From Protaetiibacter intestinalis (GTDB lineage Bacteria > Actinomycetota > Actinomycetes > Actinomycetales > Microbacteriaceae), in the NCBI RefSeq assembly GCF_003627075.1, contig NZ_CP032630.1, positions 2,170,001-2,234,000 of the forward strand: a DNA stretch of 64,000 nt. The letters run 5' to 3'. The position numbers and the translations under genes are program-made. The notes under the pieces are model-generated. The model was not told the origin of the DNA and made no database searches. It saw nothing but the letters and a program-made list of their open reading frames with translations. Positions 23,721 through 35,286 of this stretch are shown piece by piece. Every line of letters begins with the position of its first letter. Within the stretch, counting starts at the first letter, position 1.

Positions 23721-25445
23721 GTGCGATTCGTACTCGCGATCGTGCTGTTCGTCGTCGCCTTCGTCGCCATCGGCCTCGGCGTGGCCCAGCGCACCATCTT
23801 CCTGGGGCCCGACCACCTGACGGCAACCGTCGACGTCGACGCCCAGGCGCCCTTCACCGTGCTCGACGGCGCGAGCCTCAACAGCCACGACGGCCGCCAG
23901 ATGATCTCGATCTCGGGGAGCGGCACGGTGTTCATGGCCTACGGGCGCACGGATGACGTGCAGGCCTGGGTGGGCGACGCCTCGTCGACCGCGGTCAGCT
24001 ACGACGCCGACACGCAGGAACTCGTCGCCGACACGATCGCGGGCAGCGAGGCCACCTCGCCCTCGCCCGCCGGCAGCGACCTGTGGATCCAGGAGTTCTC
24101 CGGCGAGGACGAGCTCGTGCGCAACATCAACGTGCCCGCCGACGTCTCGGTGCTGATCGCCTCTGACGGCACCGCGGCCGCCCCGGGCGAGATCTCGGTC
24201 ACCTGGCCGCTCGACAACTCCACCCCGTGGTCGAGCCCGCTCATCGTCGCCGGCATCGGCGCGCTGCTGCTGGGCCTCATCGCCCTGCTGTGGGCGCTCG
24301 TGCACGCGCGCCGTCGCCACGGACCGCGCCGCAAGACCCCCAAGATGCCGAAGCCGCCGCGCCCGGCGCAGCTGAAGCCCGCGCCGCGTCGTCCCGCGAT
24401 CGCCGCGGGTGCACCCGTCTCGCGCGGTCGTCGTCGTGCCTTCACCGCGCTGCCGCTCGTGCTCGTCGGGGTCGTCACGCTCACCGCCTGCAGCGCGGAC
24501 GGCAGCCTCGGGCCGAGCGCCACCCCCGCCGCGACGGATGCCGCGGTCGCCGAGGTCGATCCGCCCGTCGTCACCGAGCGCCAGTTCACGCGCATCGTCT
24601 CCGAGATCTCCGAGGCCGTCACGGCGGCCGACGAGGCCCGCGACGCGACCGCCGCGGCGACCCGCCTCGCGGGACCGGCCCTCGCCCTCCGCACCGCCAA
24701 CTACACGGCCCGCGGCACCGATGCGGCGATCCCCGCCGTCGCCGCGTTCCCCACGGGCACGGTGGAGCTGATCCTGCCGCAGCAGCGGCACGAGTGGCCG
24801 CGCGTCGTGTTCGCGACCGTCCCGGGCGACGCGGACGCCGAGTACGCGGGCATGTTCGTGCAGGATTCGCCGCGCGAGCAGTACAAGGTGCACTACCTCG
24901 TGCGGCTCACCCAGTCGGTTCCCGAGGTGGCGCCCGTCGAGCTCGGCTCGGCGCGACTCGCCCCCGACAACAAGCTCCTCGCGTACACGCCCGACCAGCT
25001 GGCGGCCGAGTACGGCGACATCCTCATCAACGGCGACGCCTCCGAGTTCGCCGACCACTTCGACGCCGAGAACGACATCCTGCGCGAGAAGTTCGGCGCC
25101 GACTACAAGACGCAACGCCGGGCCGACCTCTCGACCGCCACGGTCGACTTCACGAGCCAGGTGGGCGACGAGGAGCCGTACGCGTTCGCGACCAACGACA
25201 CGGGCGCGATCGTCGCCGTCGACCTGCGCGAGACCGAGACGGTGCGCCCCGCCGAGGCGGGTGCCGCGATCAACCCCTCGGGGGCCGTCAAGGCGCTCTC
25301 CGGCAAGACGACGTCCACGAAGGGCATCAGCGCGCAGTACGGCATGCAGGTGCTGTTCTACGTGCCGCCCGTGACGGCCGACGACCAGACCGTGCGCGTG
25401 CTCGGCTTCACACAGGGACTCGTGGCCGCCGCCGAAGTAGCGTAG
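23721..25445 (+). CDS. Unrecognised membrane protein fused to a lipoprotein-like domain
   Basis: A predicted 574-residue protein I cannot assign. Residues 1-25 form a signal anchor; 26-170 are an extracytoplasmic beta-rich domain; 172-195 are a second membrane helix (LIVAGIGALLLGLIALLWAL), followed by a basic, proline-rich cytoplasmic stretch (196-238). Then RGRRRAFTALPLVLVG...TLTACSAD (235-260) reads exactly like a lipoprotein signal with lipobox LTAC (Cys257), and ~315 residues of exported-type sequence follow. No stop or credible start separates the two halves. GTG 23721 has GAGAGGAG 8 bases upstream. It is followed 5 bases later by the thioredoxin-TPR gene, so they form an operon. Confidence 0.7.
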   Translation: MRFVLAIVLFVVAFVAIGLGVAQRTIFLGPDHLTATVDVDAQAPFTVLDGASLNSHDGRQMISISGSGTVFMAYGRTDDVQAWVGDASSTAVSYDADTQELVADTIAGSEATSPSPAGSDLWIQEFSGEDELVRNINVPADVSVLIASDGTAAAPGEISVTWPLDNSTPWSSPLIVAGIGALLLGLIALLWALVHARRRHGPRRKTPKMPKPPRPAQLKPAPRRPAIAAGAPVSRGRRRAFTALPLVLVGVVTLTACSADGSLGPSATPAATDAAVAEVDPPVVTERQFTRIVSEISEAVTAADEARDATAAATRLAGPALALRTANYTARGTDAAIPAVAAFPTGTVELILPQQRHEWPRVVFATVPGDADAEYAGMFVQDSPREQYKVHYLVRLTQSVPEVAPVELGSARLAPDNKLLAYTPDQLAAEYGDILINGDASEFADHFDAENDILREKFGADYKTQRRADLSTATVDFTSQVGDEEPYAFATNDTGAIVAVDLRETETVRPAEAGAAINPSGAVKALSGKTTSTKGISAQYGMQVLFYVPPVTADDQTVRVLGFTQGLVAAAEVA

Positions 25446-25450
25446 AGCCC

Positions 25451-26371
25451 GTGAGCGATCTGCCCCCCTCGAGCCTGCGCGGCGCCGTCGACCTGTCGTC
25501 CCTCGTGAGACGGGCCAACGCGCCCGCGACGCCTGCGCCGGGTGCGGCCCCCACCTCGGCCTCCTCGCTCGTCATCGAAGCCTCGGATGCCGGGTTCCAG
25601 AGCGTGCTCGAGCTCTCGAGCCGTGTGCCGGTCGTCGTGGAGTTCATCGCGCCGGGCCTGTCGGCGGCGCTCGGCCCCGTCGTCGAGTCGTACGGCGGCC
25701 GGCTCGTGCTCGCCGTCGTCGACGCCTCGACGAGCCCGCAGCTCGCGCAGGCGTTCCAGGTGCGCGAGGTGCCCGCCGTCGCCGCGGTGATCGCGGGGCG
25801 CCCGGTGAACCTGTTCCTCGGCATCCCCTCGGATGCCGAGGTGCGGCAGGTGTTCGACGAGCTGCTCCAGCTCGCGGCCGACAACGGCGTGACCGGCAGC
25901 GTTCCGGCCGGGTCGGGCGACGAGCAGGGCGAGCAGGCCGCGCCGGAGGAGCCGCCGCTGCCCCCGCGCCACCAGGAGGCCTACGACGCGATCGACCGCG
26001 GCGACTACCCGGCGGCGATCGCCGCCTACCGCGCCGCCCTCACCGAGAACCCCCGCGACCAGCTGGCGGTGGCCGGGCTCGCGCAGGTGTCGCTGCTCGA
26101 CCGGCTCTCGGGCAGCACCGCCGCCGAGGTGCGGGATGCCGCCGCCGCCCGCCGCGACGACGTCGACGCCCAGCTCGCGGTCGCCGACCTCGACGTCAGC
26201 GGCGGGCACCTCGACGACGCCTTCGACCGGCTGCTCGAGCTGTTCCCCGGGGCGTCCGCCGACGACCGCACCCGCATCCGCACGCGCCTGCTCGACTACT
26301 TCGAGATCGCCGGCCCCGACGACCCGCGCGTCGCCGCCGCCCGCCGCCGTCTGACGACCCTCCTCTACTGA
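25451..26371 (+). CDS. Co-chaperone-type thioredoxin-fold protein with TPR (CnoX/YbbN-like)
   Basis: A 306-residue protein with an N-terminal thioredoxin fold (about residues 35-140, SSLVIEASDAGFQSVLELSSRVPVVVEFI) and C-terminal tetratricopeptide-like helices (about 175-306, with DYPAAIAAYRAALTENPRDQLAVAGLAQV). In CnoX the TPR part binds chaperone clients and the thioredoxin part is redox-active or not, by species. Here the active-site CxxC is absent: APGLSAALGP replaces WCxxC, and there is no Cys at all, so any role is as a holdase or adaptor. GTG 25451 lies 5 bases after the previous stop. Confidence 0.82.
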   Translation: MSDLPPSSLRGAVDLSSLVRRANAPATPAPGAAPTSASSLVIEASDAGFQSVLELSSRVPVVVEFIAPGLSAALGPVVESYGGRLVLAVVDASTSPQLAQAFQVREVPAVAAVIAGRPVNLFLGIPSDAEVRQVFDELLQLAADNGVTGSVPAGSGDEQGEQAAPEEPPLPPRHQEAYDAIDRGDYPAAIAAYRAALTENPRDQLAVAGLAQVSLLDRLSGSTAAEVRDAAAARRDDVDAQLAVADLDVSGGHLDDAFDRLLELFPGASADDRTRIRTRLLDYFEIAGPDDPRVAAARRRLTTLLY

Positions 26372-26382
26372 CGGTCTTCTGG

Positions 26383-26454
26383 TCAAACGCTGCAGCGGTT
26401 GACCCCGCGCGGCAGCAATCCGAGCCGCGGGTGGCCGACCGCTGCAGCGTTTGA
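26383..26454. repeat. Long palindrome between convergent genes
   Basis: TCAAACGCTGCAGCGGT (26383-26399) and ACCGCTGCAGCGTTTGA (26438-26454) are perfect 17-bp inverted arms. The inner segment has a second GC-rich pairing (CCGCGCGGC / GCCGCGG). It fills the gap between the thioredoxin-TPR gene and the convergent glgB, and can end transcription from both sides. Confidence 0.85.
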
Positions 26455-26456
26455 CA

Positions 26457-28658
<2,202 letters not shown>

Positions 28659-28659
28659 G

Positions 28660-30666
28660 TCAGCGTCCTTTCGGATCGATGGCGAGGATGTGCACGGGCT
28701 CGACGAAGGCGTCGAGCCGCACGTAGTTCGAGGAGCCCCACGTCCAGCGTGCCCCCGTCACGAGCTCGCGCACGGCGAAGGTGTCGCCCGGCTGCAGGCC
28801 GATCGCCTCGAGGTCGAGGTGCACCATCGTCTCGCGCACCGAGTGCGGGTCGAGGTTCGCGACCACGATGAGCGTGTCGGGTCGGCCGCTCGCGGTGAAC
28901 GCGCCGTCGAGGTGCTTCGTGTAGACGAGCACGGCGTCGTCGTCGGACCAGTGCGTGCGCAGGTTCCGCAGCTGGCGCAGCGCGGGGTGCTCGGCGCGCA
29001 CCCGGTTGAGCATCGTGAGGTACGGCGCGAGGGAGCGCCCCGCCGCCTCCGCGCCCGCCCAGTCGCGCTGCTTGTACTCGTACTTCTCGTTGTCGATGTT
29101 CTCCTCGGAGCCGGGACGCGCGACGTCCTCGAAGAGCTCGTAGCCGGCGTAGACGCCCCAGCTGGGCGAGCCGGTGGCCGCGATCGCCGCGCGCACCTTG
29201 TAGGCCGCGGGCCCGCCGAACTGCAGGTACTCGGTGAGGATGTCGGGGGTGTTGACGAAGAGGTTGGGGCGCAGGTAGTCGGCCGACTCGCCCGCGATCT
29301 CGGTGAGGAACTCGGTGAGCTCCTCCTTGGTGTTGCGCCAGGTGAAGTAGCTGTACGACTGGTGGAAGCCGGCGCCGGCGAGCGAGTACAGCATCGCGGG
29401 CCGCGTGAACGCCTCGGCGAGGAACACGACCTCCGGATGCCGGTCGGCGACGTCGCCGAGCAGCCACTCCCAGAAGTCGAGCGGCTTGGTGTGCGGGTTG
29501 TCTACCCGGAAGATGCGGATGCCGCGCGAGATCCACAGCTCCACGATCCGCAGCACCTCGGCACGGATGCCGTCGGGGTCGCGGTCGAAGTTGATCGGGT
29601 AGATGTCCTGGTACTTCTTGGGCGGGTTCTCGGCGTAGGCGATCGAGCCGTCCGGGCGCTGGGTGAACCACTCGGGGTGCTCGGCGACCCACGGGTGGTC
29701 GGGGGAGGCCTGCAGGGCGAGGTCGAGGGCGATCTCGAGTCCGTTCGCCTCGGCCTGCTTCACGAAGTAGCGGAAGTCGGTGAGCGTGCCGAGCTCGGGG
29801 TGGATGGCGTCGTGCCCGCCCTCCGCGGCGCCGATCGCCCACGGGCTGCCGGGGTCGAGCGGGCCCGCGACGGTCGAGTTGTTCGGGCCCTTGCGGTGCG
29901 TGCGGCCGATCGGGTGGATGGGTGGCAGGTAGACGACGTCGAAGCCCATCGCCGCGACGGCGGGCAGGCGCTTGGCGGCGGTGCGGAGGGTGCCCGACTT
30001 CCAGCTGCCGTCGGCGAGGCGCTTGGCGCCCTCCGAACGCGGGAAGAACTCGTACCAGGCGCCGACGGCCGCACGGGCGGTCTGCACCTCCAGCTCGAGC
30101 GTCTCCGACTCGGTGACGAGCGAGCGGATGGGGTGGCGGGCGATGAGCGCCGTGAGCCGGCGGTCCGTGGCCACCTTCAGCCGGGCGGCGGCGGGGGAGT
30201 CGGCATCCCGGAACGCGGCGCGCGCATCCGCGGCGGTCTTGCCGGCGATGCGCTCGAGCAGTTCGGCGCCCGCGGCGAAGATCAGCTCGGGGTCGTCGCC
30301 CGCGCCGATCTTGATGGTGGCGGCGTGCAGCCAGCTCGCCCAGTCGTCGCTGAAGGCGCGCACCCGCCAGCGGTGCCGGCCGAGCTGCTCGGAGACGAGC
30401 TCGGCCCGCCAGCGGTCGGTGCCGGCGCCGATGAGACGCATGGGATGCACGGTCTCGGCGCCGTCGGGGTGGGTGAGCAGCAGCTCGGCCCCGATGATGC
30501 CGTGGCCCTCGCGGAACACCGTCGCCTCGAAGGGCACCACCTCGCCGAGGTAGCTCGTGGCGGGCCAGCGGTTCTCCGGCTGCTGCGGCGAGAGGTGGCG
30601 GATCGGGATGCGACCGATCCGCGCCGCTCGCTCCGTCGCGGCGGCGGGGGTGGTGACGGTGGGCAC
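28660..30666 (-). CDS. glgE: Alpha-1,4-glucan:maltose-1-phosphate maltosyltransferase
   Basis: A 668-residue GH13_3 enzyme that extends alpha-glucan by two glucose units using maltose 1-phosphate, the key step of the GlgE pathway. N-terminal domains to about residue 220, barrel with the family phrases [38 protein letters not shown] (Asp nucleophile), [13 protein letters not shown] (acid/base Glu) and NTPDIL. GTG 30666 has GGAGC upstream and places [12 protein letters not shown] 15 residues from the start; the frame to 31152 runs through promoter DNA. No treS or pep2 is visible here, so maltose 1-phosphate must be made elsewhere. Confidence 0.96.
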   Translation of the reverse strand: MPTVTTPAAATERAARIGRIPIRHLSPQQPENRWPATSYLGEVVPFEATVFREGHGIIGAELLLTHPDGAETVHPMRLIGAGTDRWRAELVSEQLGRHRWRVRAFSDDWASWLHAATIKIGAGDDPELIFAAGAELLERIAGKTAADARAAFRDADSPAAARLKVATDRRLTALIARHPIRSLVTESETLELEVQTARAAVGAWYEFFPRSEGAKRLADGSWKSGTLRTAAKRLPAVAAMGFDVVYLPPIHPIGRTHRKGPNNSTVAGPLDPGSPWAIGAAEGGHDAIHPELGTLTDFRYFVKQAEANGLEIALDLALQASPDHPWVAEHPEWFTQRPDGSIAYAENPPKKYQDIYPINFDRDPDGIRAEVLRIVELWISRGIRIFRVDNPHTKPLDFWEWLLGDVADRHPEVVFLAEAFTRPAMLYSLAGAGFHQSYSYFTWRNTKEELTEFLTEIAGESADYLRPNLFVNTPDILTEYLQFGGPAAYKVRAAIAATGSPSWGVYAGYELFEDVARPGSEENIDNEKYEYKQRDWAGAEAAGRSLAPYLTMLNRVRAEHPALRQLRNLRTHWSDDDAVLVYTKHLDGAFTASGRPDTLIVVANLDPHSVRETMVHLDLEAIGLQPGDTFAVRELVTGARWTWGSSNYVRLDAFVEPVHILAIDPKGR

Positions 30667-31081
30667 GCTCCGACCGTACCGCGTCCGGTGCGGCGCCTCC
30701 GCGCGCGAACGGGGTACAACCGATGCCGTAGACGGGGATGTCTGTCCTCGTGTCCCCCCTCTGGGGGTGAACCCCTGCGACTGTACCCCGGACGGAAAGC
30801 TATGGAACGGCCATACGGCGGCTTGATTTGAGAAAAATCCCTGATCGTGGTGGTATGTCCGAAGAACGTGGGGATGCGGTGCTGGCCCCCGCAGTGGGGC
30901 CCGCGCGTCCCCTTTGTCCGCGTTATGGGGGACTCTAGATTTGAGGGGCGGGGGATAACCAGGCCCACGCCCCGAAGACGGCCTGCGCAGGGCGCCGACC
31001 GGCAGACAAACCCGACGTTTCGACGTGCCTTCCGGCGCGCCCTGCGTCATGCGCACACCGCACCACCCGAAAGGAAATGAA
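30667..31081 (+). promoter_or_regulatory. Divergent control region between glgE and the SipW locus
   Basis: This 415-base gap has no gene. On the plus strand TTGTCC (30914-30919), 16 bases, TAGATT (30936-30941) is a good promoter for the SipW locus, giving a ~130-base leader that ends in the ribosome binding site AAAGGAA. An inverted repeat GGGGTACA (30711-30718) / TGTACCCC (30782-30789) lies closer to glgE, and a short AT-rich patch (about 30815-30845, GATTTGAGAAAAATCCC) stands out. Both could be regulator sites; I recognise no consensus. Confidence 0.55.
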
Positions 31082-31639
31082 ATGAACAAGTTCACCAAGG
31101 CCTCGATCGCCACCGGTGCGGGCATCGTCCTGCTCCTCGGCGGCGCCGGCACCCTCGCCTACTGGAACGACTCGGCGACGACGGATGCCGGCACCATCAC
31201 GGCCGGTACCCTCACCATCGACTCGAACGACGACGGCGCCTGGTTCCAGTCGTCCAACCTCGACGACGAGATTGACCCCAACGACTTCCTGGTCGTCCCC
31301 GGTGACTCGCTCACCTACATCGAGTCGTTCGAGGTCGGCGCCACTGGCGACAACCTCGAGGCGACCGTGTCGGCGAACGCCGCGTCGATCCTCAAGGGAG
31401 AGTGGGGTGACCAGCTCGTCACGACCGTCACGGTTCTCGACGACACGACTCCGACCCCGGCGGTCATCTCGACGGTGACCTCGGCGTACAACGAGCGTCT
31501 GATCACCGTGCGCGTCGTGCTCGACTTCGCCTTCGACGGTGACGTGAGCTCGCCCAGCACCAATGAGGTGGACAACGATACCCAGGGCGAGGTCGTCGAC
31601 CTCAGCGCGCTGGCGATCACCCTGACGCAGGTTCCGTAA
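31082..31639 (+). CDS. SipW-dependent exported protein, TasA-like (likely major subunit)
   Basis: A 185-residue secreted protein. Its N-terminus MNKFTKASIATGAGIVLLLGG then AGTLAYWNDSATTDAGTIT is the SipW-dependent (alternate-type) signal: a hydrophobic core followed by AYWN/ADAG-like mature start. The body is acidic, beta-rich and Cys-free, as in TasA/camelysin-type fibre subunits. It is the first gene of the locus, has the strongest ribosome binding site, and a hairpin follows it, all of which suit a highly expressed structural subunit (inference). Confidence 0.82.
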   Translation: MNKFTKASIATGAGIVLLLGGAGTLAYWNDSATTDAGTITAGTLTIDSNDDGAWFQSSNLDDEIDPNDFLVVPGDSLTYIESFEVGATGDNLEATVSANAASILKGEWGDQLVTTVTVLDDTTPTPAVISTVTSAYNERLITVRVVLDFAFDGDVSSPSTNEVDNDTQGEVVDLSALAITLTQVP

Positions 31640-31646
31640 CAACCCG

Positions 31647-31679
31647 GGGGCGCGCCGCAGACCCGAAGCGGCGCGCCCC
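31647..31679 (+). terminator. Hairpin after first gene of the SipW locus
   Basis: GGGGCGCGCCGC (31647-31658), 9-base loop, GCGGCGCGCCCC (31668-31679): a perfect 12-bp stem 8 bases after the stop. It would let the first gene be made in excess over the rest, or protect its mRNA. Confidence 0.7.
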
Positions 31680-31721
31680 TGCACCACCCCACCCCCCAGA
31701 CCCACCCGAAGGGAGCGACAC

Positions 31722-32300
31722 ATGCCCGCGCATCTTGCGGCACCCGCTCCCATCTCCCGTCTTCGCCGCGCGACTCGTGCGGTCTTCGGTGCCGTGGCCG
31801 CCTTCGCCGCCGCGATCGTCATCGCCCTCGGCGCGGCGGGCGGCACCTACGCCTACTTCAGCAGCTCCGCTCAGCTGAACGCCGGAACCATCACCGCCGG
31901 CACCGCGGATCTCACCATCCAGAACGTGGCGAGCTATCCGATCGCAGGCCTCGACGCCACCGCGCTCGTCCCCGGCGCCTCCGTCTTCACGAGCACGCCG
32001 CTCACGGTCAAGAACACCGGTGACGCGAGCCTCAAGGTCACCCAGGGGGCGGCCTCGTTCTCGACGACCGGCACCCTGAAGGACTACCTCGTCATCAAGG
32101 TCGGGCTGGTGGGCAACGGCGTCACGAGCTGCACCGCCGGCCTCGGAACGGCACTCGGTTCCGGTGTGACCCTCGCGGCCGGTGGGCAGATGAAGGTGTG
32201 CGTCACCGTGACCCTCTCCTCGAGCGCGCCCGGCAGCGTCGCCGGTCAGCCTCCGGCGCAGTTCACGATCCCGCTCGACGGCGAGCAGGTGCATCCGTGA
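31722..32300 (+). CDS. SipW-dependent exported protein, TasA-like (second subunit)
   Basis: A 192-residue secreted protein with a SipW-type signal: basic start (SRLRRATRAVFG), hydrophobic core to about residue 43, then GGTYAYFSSSAQLNAGTITAGTADL, closely like the mature start of the first subunit. The remainder is a beta-sandwich-type domain with a single pair of Cys (SCTAGL ... KVCVTV) that may form a disulfide. ATG 31722 follows GAAGGGAG. It overlaps the next gene by 4 bases. Confidence 0.8.
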   Translation: MPAHLAAPAPISRLRRATRAVFGAVAAFAAAIVIALGAAGGTYAYFSSSAQLNAGTITAGTADLTIQNVASYPIAGLDATALVPGASVFTSTPLTVKNTGDASLKVTQGAASFSTTGTLKDYLVIKVGLVGNGVTSCTAGLGTALGSGVTLAAGGQMKVCVTVTLSSSAPGSVAGQPPAQFTIPLDGEQVHP

Positions 32301-34573
32301 TCCGCCGCATCGCCGCAGTGCTCGGCGTCGTCGTGTTCCTCGTCGCGGCGGGGACGAGTCTCTCCTACGCCTACTGGACCGCCTCCGCGGGCATGACCAC
32401 CCAGGTGGCCGTCGCCAACCCCGTCCTGACCAACTGCAGCAACATCGTGACTCTCCAGAACGGGAGCTTCGAGACCGCGTCGCCCACGCTCACCGACAAC
32501 AACTGGACGCAGGCTTCGACGCTGTCCAGTTGGACGTCCACGGTTCCGGGGTCGAGCACGTCTCGCGCTGCCGAGGTCTGGCGGGGCAGCGTCGTCAGCC
32601 CGATCCTCCCCGCGTCGGGCGCGCAGAACATCGAGCTGAACAGCACGGACCCGACCACGATCTACCAGCAGGTCACCACCACGCCCGGCCAGGTGCTGCG
32701 CTGGGGCTTCTGGCACCGCGGCCGCGACAGCGCCACGACGGGCGACCAGGTCAAGCTGACCATCGGTCCGGGCGGCACCAACGCCACCACCTCGACGACG
32801 ATCACGACCACACCCCTCACCCAGATCTTCACCACCACCAACACCGCGTGGGTCTACTACAGCGGCTCCTACACCGTGCCCTCCGGCCAGACCACGACGC
32901 GTCTGAGCCTGACCTCGATCTCCACGGGCGGTGGCAACGCGTCGCAGGGCAACCTCATCGACGACGTCAGTCTCGGCACCGGCCCGTGCGTGACAGCGAC
33001 CTCGGCCGTCACCAACGTGACGACGGGTAGCACCACGACGTACCGGGTCGGCGAGACCGTGCGATACGTCACCACCGTCGCCAACTCGGGGGGAGCCGCC
33101 GCCGCATCCTCGGTCGCGAAGATCGTCCTCCCGGCGGGGCTCACCCTCGTGCCCGGCTCGCTCAAGGTCGGCACGACCGCGGCCACCGACGCGGTCGGCG
33201 ACGACCTCGCCGAGTACGTGTCGGGAACCCGCACGATCGTCGCCCGGATCGGCGCCGGTGCGACCTCGTCGGCCGGCGGACGCGTGGCACCCGGTACTCC
33301 TGTCACCGTCACCTACGACGCCGTGATCGCGGTCAGTGCACTGGGGCAGACGATCACCCAATCTCCGACGGTCGAGTTCGTCGACGAGGCGATCCCCACC
33401 TGGACGCTCAGCGTGACCGGGGCGCCGCTCTCGATCACCGTCGCCAACGGAGCAGACATCGCCGTGAGCGTACTGGCGACGCCGACGCTCGCGGCCGGAT
33501 CAGCGACGTGGAGCTTCCGCATCACGAACAACGGGCCGCAGGACGCCACCGGGGTCAGCGTCTCGCTCGCGCTTCCCAGTGGAGTGACGTTCGGCACCGG
33601 AGCGATCAGACGCACGTCGAGTGACACGGGGACGACCACCACGACGACGGGTTGCAGCCGGTCCGGCACGACCGGCACGTGCACGATCGGTGCCCTCGCA
33701 TCCGGCGAGGGGCGGACCGTGACCGTCACGGGCACGATCCCGACGAGTCCGGCCGCCAGCTACTCGGTCACAGCCAGTGTCACCAGCACGAGCTACGACC
33801 CGGTGGCGTCGAACGACACCGTGACCAACACCTCGGTCGACACCGAGAAGCCGACTGCTCCGGGAAGCTTCTCGGCACGACGAGATGACGTCACCAAGGT
33901 GTACCTCACATGGAGTGCATCGAGCGACAACGTCGCCGTGACGGGCTATCGCCTCTATCGCAACGGTGCGACGACGCCGATCGCGAGTCTGAACCAGAGC
34001 ACGACCAACTACACCGATACCGCCGTGTCCGCCAGCTCGGTCAACTGGTACACCGTCGTCGCCGTCGACGCCGCTGGGAACGTCTCCGATACCTCCGAGG
34101 TCGGCGTCTTCATGTACCGAGCGGGCACCGAGTACCGCATCACCTATCCCGGATCCACGCCGACGCGTTGCGTCGGCGGCGCGAACGGGAGCGATGGCGC
34201 AGCACTCCGGGTGCAGGACTGCTCGACGTCGACCAACCAGCGGTTCACCTTCACCTCCGGTTCGTACAACTCGGCCCAGCTGTCTCCGGTGAACAATTCG
34301 GACCGTCGGTGGTCGACGAACGGTTCGACGACCGCCAACGCCTCCGTGGTGCTGGAGGACGCGTCCTGGAGCAGCGCTCGTCCCTACTGGCTCTACGACG
34401 ACCGCTACCGCTGGGACATCGGTGTCGTGAAAGACGCCACCACGGGGGCGCTCTATGTGACGTTCGAGAGCCGGAACTCCGGTCGCTGCCTTGCCGCGGA
34501 CGGCACGTCCCTGCTGCAGGTGAACTGCGACGCGACCGCGACCGCGCAGCGGTTCTTGGTGTCGGAGTACTGA
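32297..34573 (+). CDS. Large multidomain surface adhesin with ricin-type lectin end
   Basis: A predicted 758-residue exported protein. Domains in order: SipW-type signal (residues 1-31, ending SYAYWTASAGM), a jelly-roll-like domain to about 205 (NGSFETAS ... IELNSTDPTTIYQQV), two DUF11/CARDB-like repeats (about 225-540, VANSGGAAAASSV and ITNNGPQDATGV), one fibronectin type III domain (about 548-620) and a C-terminal ricin-B-type beta-trefoil (about 622-758, with NQRFTFTSG, SGRCLAADG and AQRFLV). The lectin would bind sugars outside the cell. It has no wall anchor of its own and probably joins the fibre or the LPYTG protein (inference). Confidence 0.8.
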   Translation: MIRRIAAVLGVVVFLVAAGTSLSYAYWTASAGMTTQVAVANPVLTNCSNIVTLQNGSFETASPTLTDNNWTQASTLSSWTSTVPGSSTSRAAEVWRGSVVSPILPASGAQNIELNSTDPTTIYQQVTTTPGQVLRWGFWHRGRDSATTGDQVKLTIGPGGTNATTSTTITTTPLTQIFTTTNTAWVYYSGSYTVPSGQTTTRLSLTSISTGGGNASQGNLIDDVSLGTGPCVTATSAVTNVTTGSTTTYRVGETVRYVTTVANSGGAAAASSVAKIVLPAGLTLVPGSLKVGTTAATDAVGDDLAEYVSGTRTIVARIGAGATSSAGGRVAPGTPVTVTYDAVIAVSALGQTITQSPTVEFVDEAIPTWTLSVTGAPLSITVANGADIAVSVLATPTLAAGSATWSFRITNNGPQDATGVSVSLALPSGVTFGTGAIRRTSSDTGTTTTTTGCSRSGTTGTCTIGALASGEGRTVTVTGTIPTSPAASYSVTASVTSTSYDPVASNDTVTNTSVDTEKPTAPGSFSARRDDVTKVYLTWSASSDNVAVTGYRLYRNGATTPIASLNQSTTNYTDTAVSASSVNWYTVVAVDAAGNVSDTSEVGVFMYRAGTEYRITYPGSTPTRCVGGANGSDGAALRVQDCSTSTNQRFTFTSGSYNSAQLSPVNNSDRRWSTNGSTTANASVVLEDASWSSARPYWLYDDRYRWDIGVVKDATTGALYVTFESRNSGRCLAADGTSLLQVNCDATATAQRFLVSEY

Positions 34574-35286
34574 TGGGTTGGATCATTCGGCTGACGGCCG
34601 TCGTGCTGCTCGTCATGACGGCATGCCTCGGGCCGCTTGCGGGTGCTCCATCAGCACAGGCGGCGACCCCCGAGATCGTCGTCAGCACGGACGGGGTCAA
34701 CTTCGCACCCACCACCTCGGTCGAGCTCTTCGACGACCTGGCGCTCATCGTGCCGGGTGACTCCATGAGCGGACAGCTGTGGGTGCGCAACCAGAGCGGC
34801 ACCTCGGCGCTCGTGCGCGTCGCCGTGACCGACCTCGTCGTGCCCTCCCCGGCGTTCGGCGCTGCGGTGACGCTCTCGTCCACCATGAACGGGTTCACCT
34901 ACGCGTCGACTCTGGGCAGCCTCTCCGACTGCAAGGTCGTGGTCGAACCGCAGACCATCGCCGCAGGCGACACGGCGCGCGTCGACTTCGATGTGCTGAT
35001 GAGCAGCGCTACCAGCGGCAGCGACGCCCAGGGTGAGACCGCATCCCTCGGCTTCATCGTGACCGCGCACGACTGGGCCGCCGGGCCCTTCCCGGACGAC
35101 AACGGCTGCACCTCGCTCGCGACCGGCGGGGGAGGCGGCAACGCGGGCGGGACGGCGCCGTCGCTGCCGTACACCGGAACCGAGGTGCTCTCGGCCACGT
35201 TCGTCGCGATCGGGCTCGTCGGCCTGGGTACCCTGTTCGCGGTCTTGCGGCGCAAGCGTCAGGACAAGGAGACTCGTCGATCGTGA
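34573..35286 (+). CDS. LPxTG-anchored surface protein
   Basis: A 237-residue exported protein with a conventional signal peptide (residues 1-31, ending PSAQAA), a beta-sandwich body, a Gly-rich linker and a sortase signal: LPYTG at 198-202, a hydrophobic stretch and a basic tail (RRKRQDKETRRS). A sortase would link it to peptidoglycan; none is in the window. It could be the wall anchor or base of the structure. ATG 34573 overlaps the adhesin stop by one base, and its stop overlaps the signal peptidase start by 4. Confidence 0.85.
   Translation: MGWIIRLTAVVLLVMTACLGPLAGAPSAQAATPEIVVSTDGVNFAPTTSVELFDDLALIVPGDSMSGQLWVRNQSGTSALVRVAVTDLVVPSPAFGAAVTLSSTMNGFTYASTLGSLSDCKVVVEPQTIAAGDTARVDFDVLMSSATSGSDAQGETASLGFIVTAHDWAAGPFPDDNGCTSLATGGGGGNAGGTAPSLPYTGTEVLSATFVAIGLVGLGTLFAVLRRKRQDKETRRS

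Noticed and set aside
30948..31081. A riboswitch (cyclic di-GMP type) in the leader of the SipW locus
   Set aside because: The leader lacks the conserved core bases I would need; only ordinary GC hairpins are visible.
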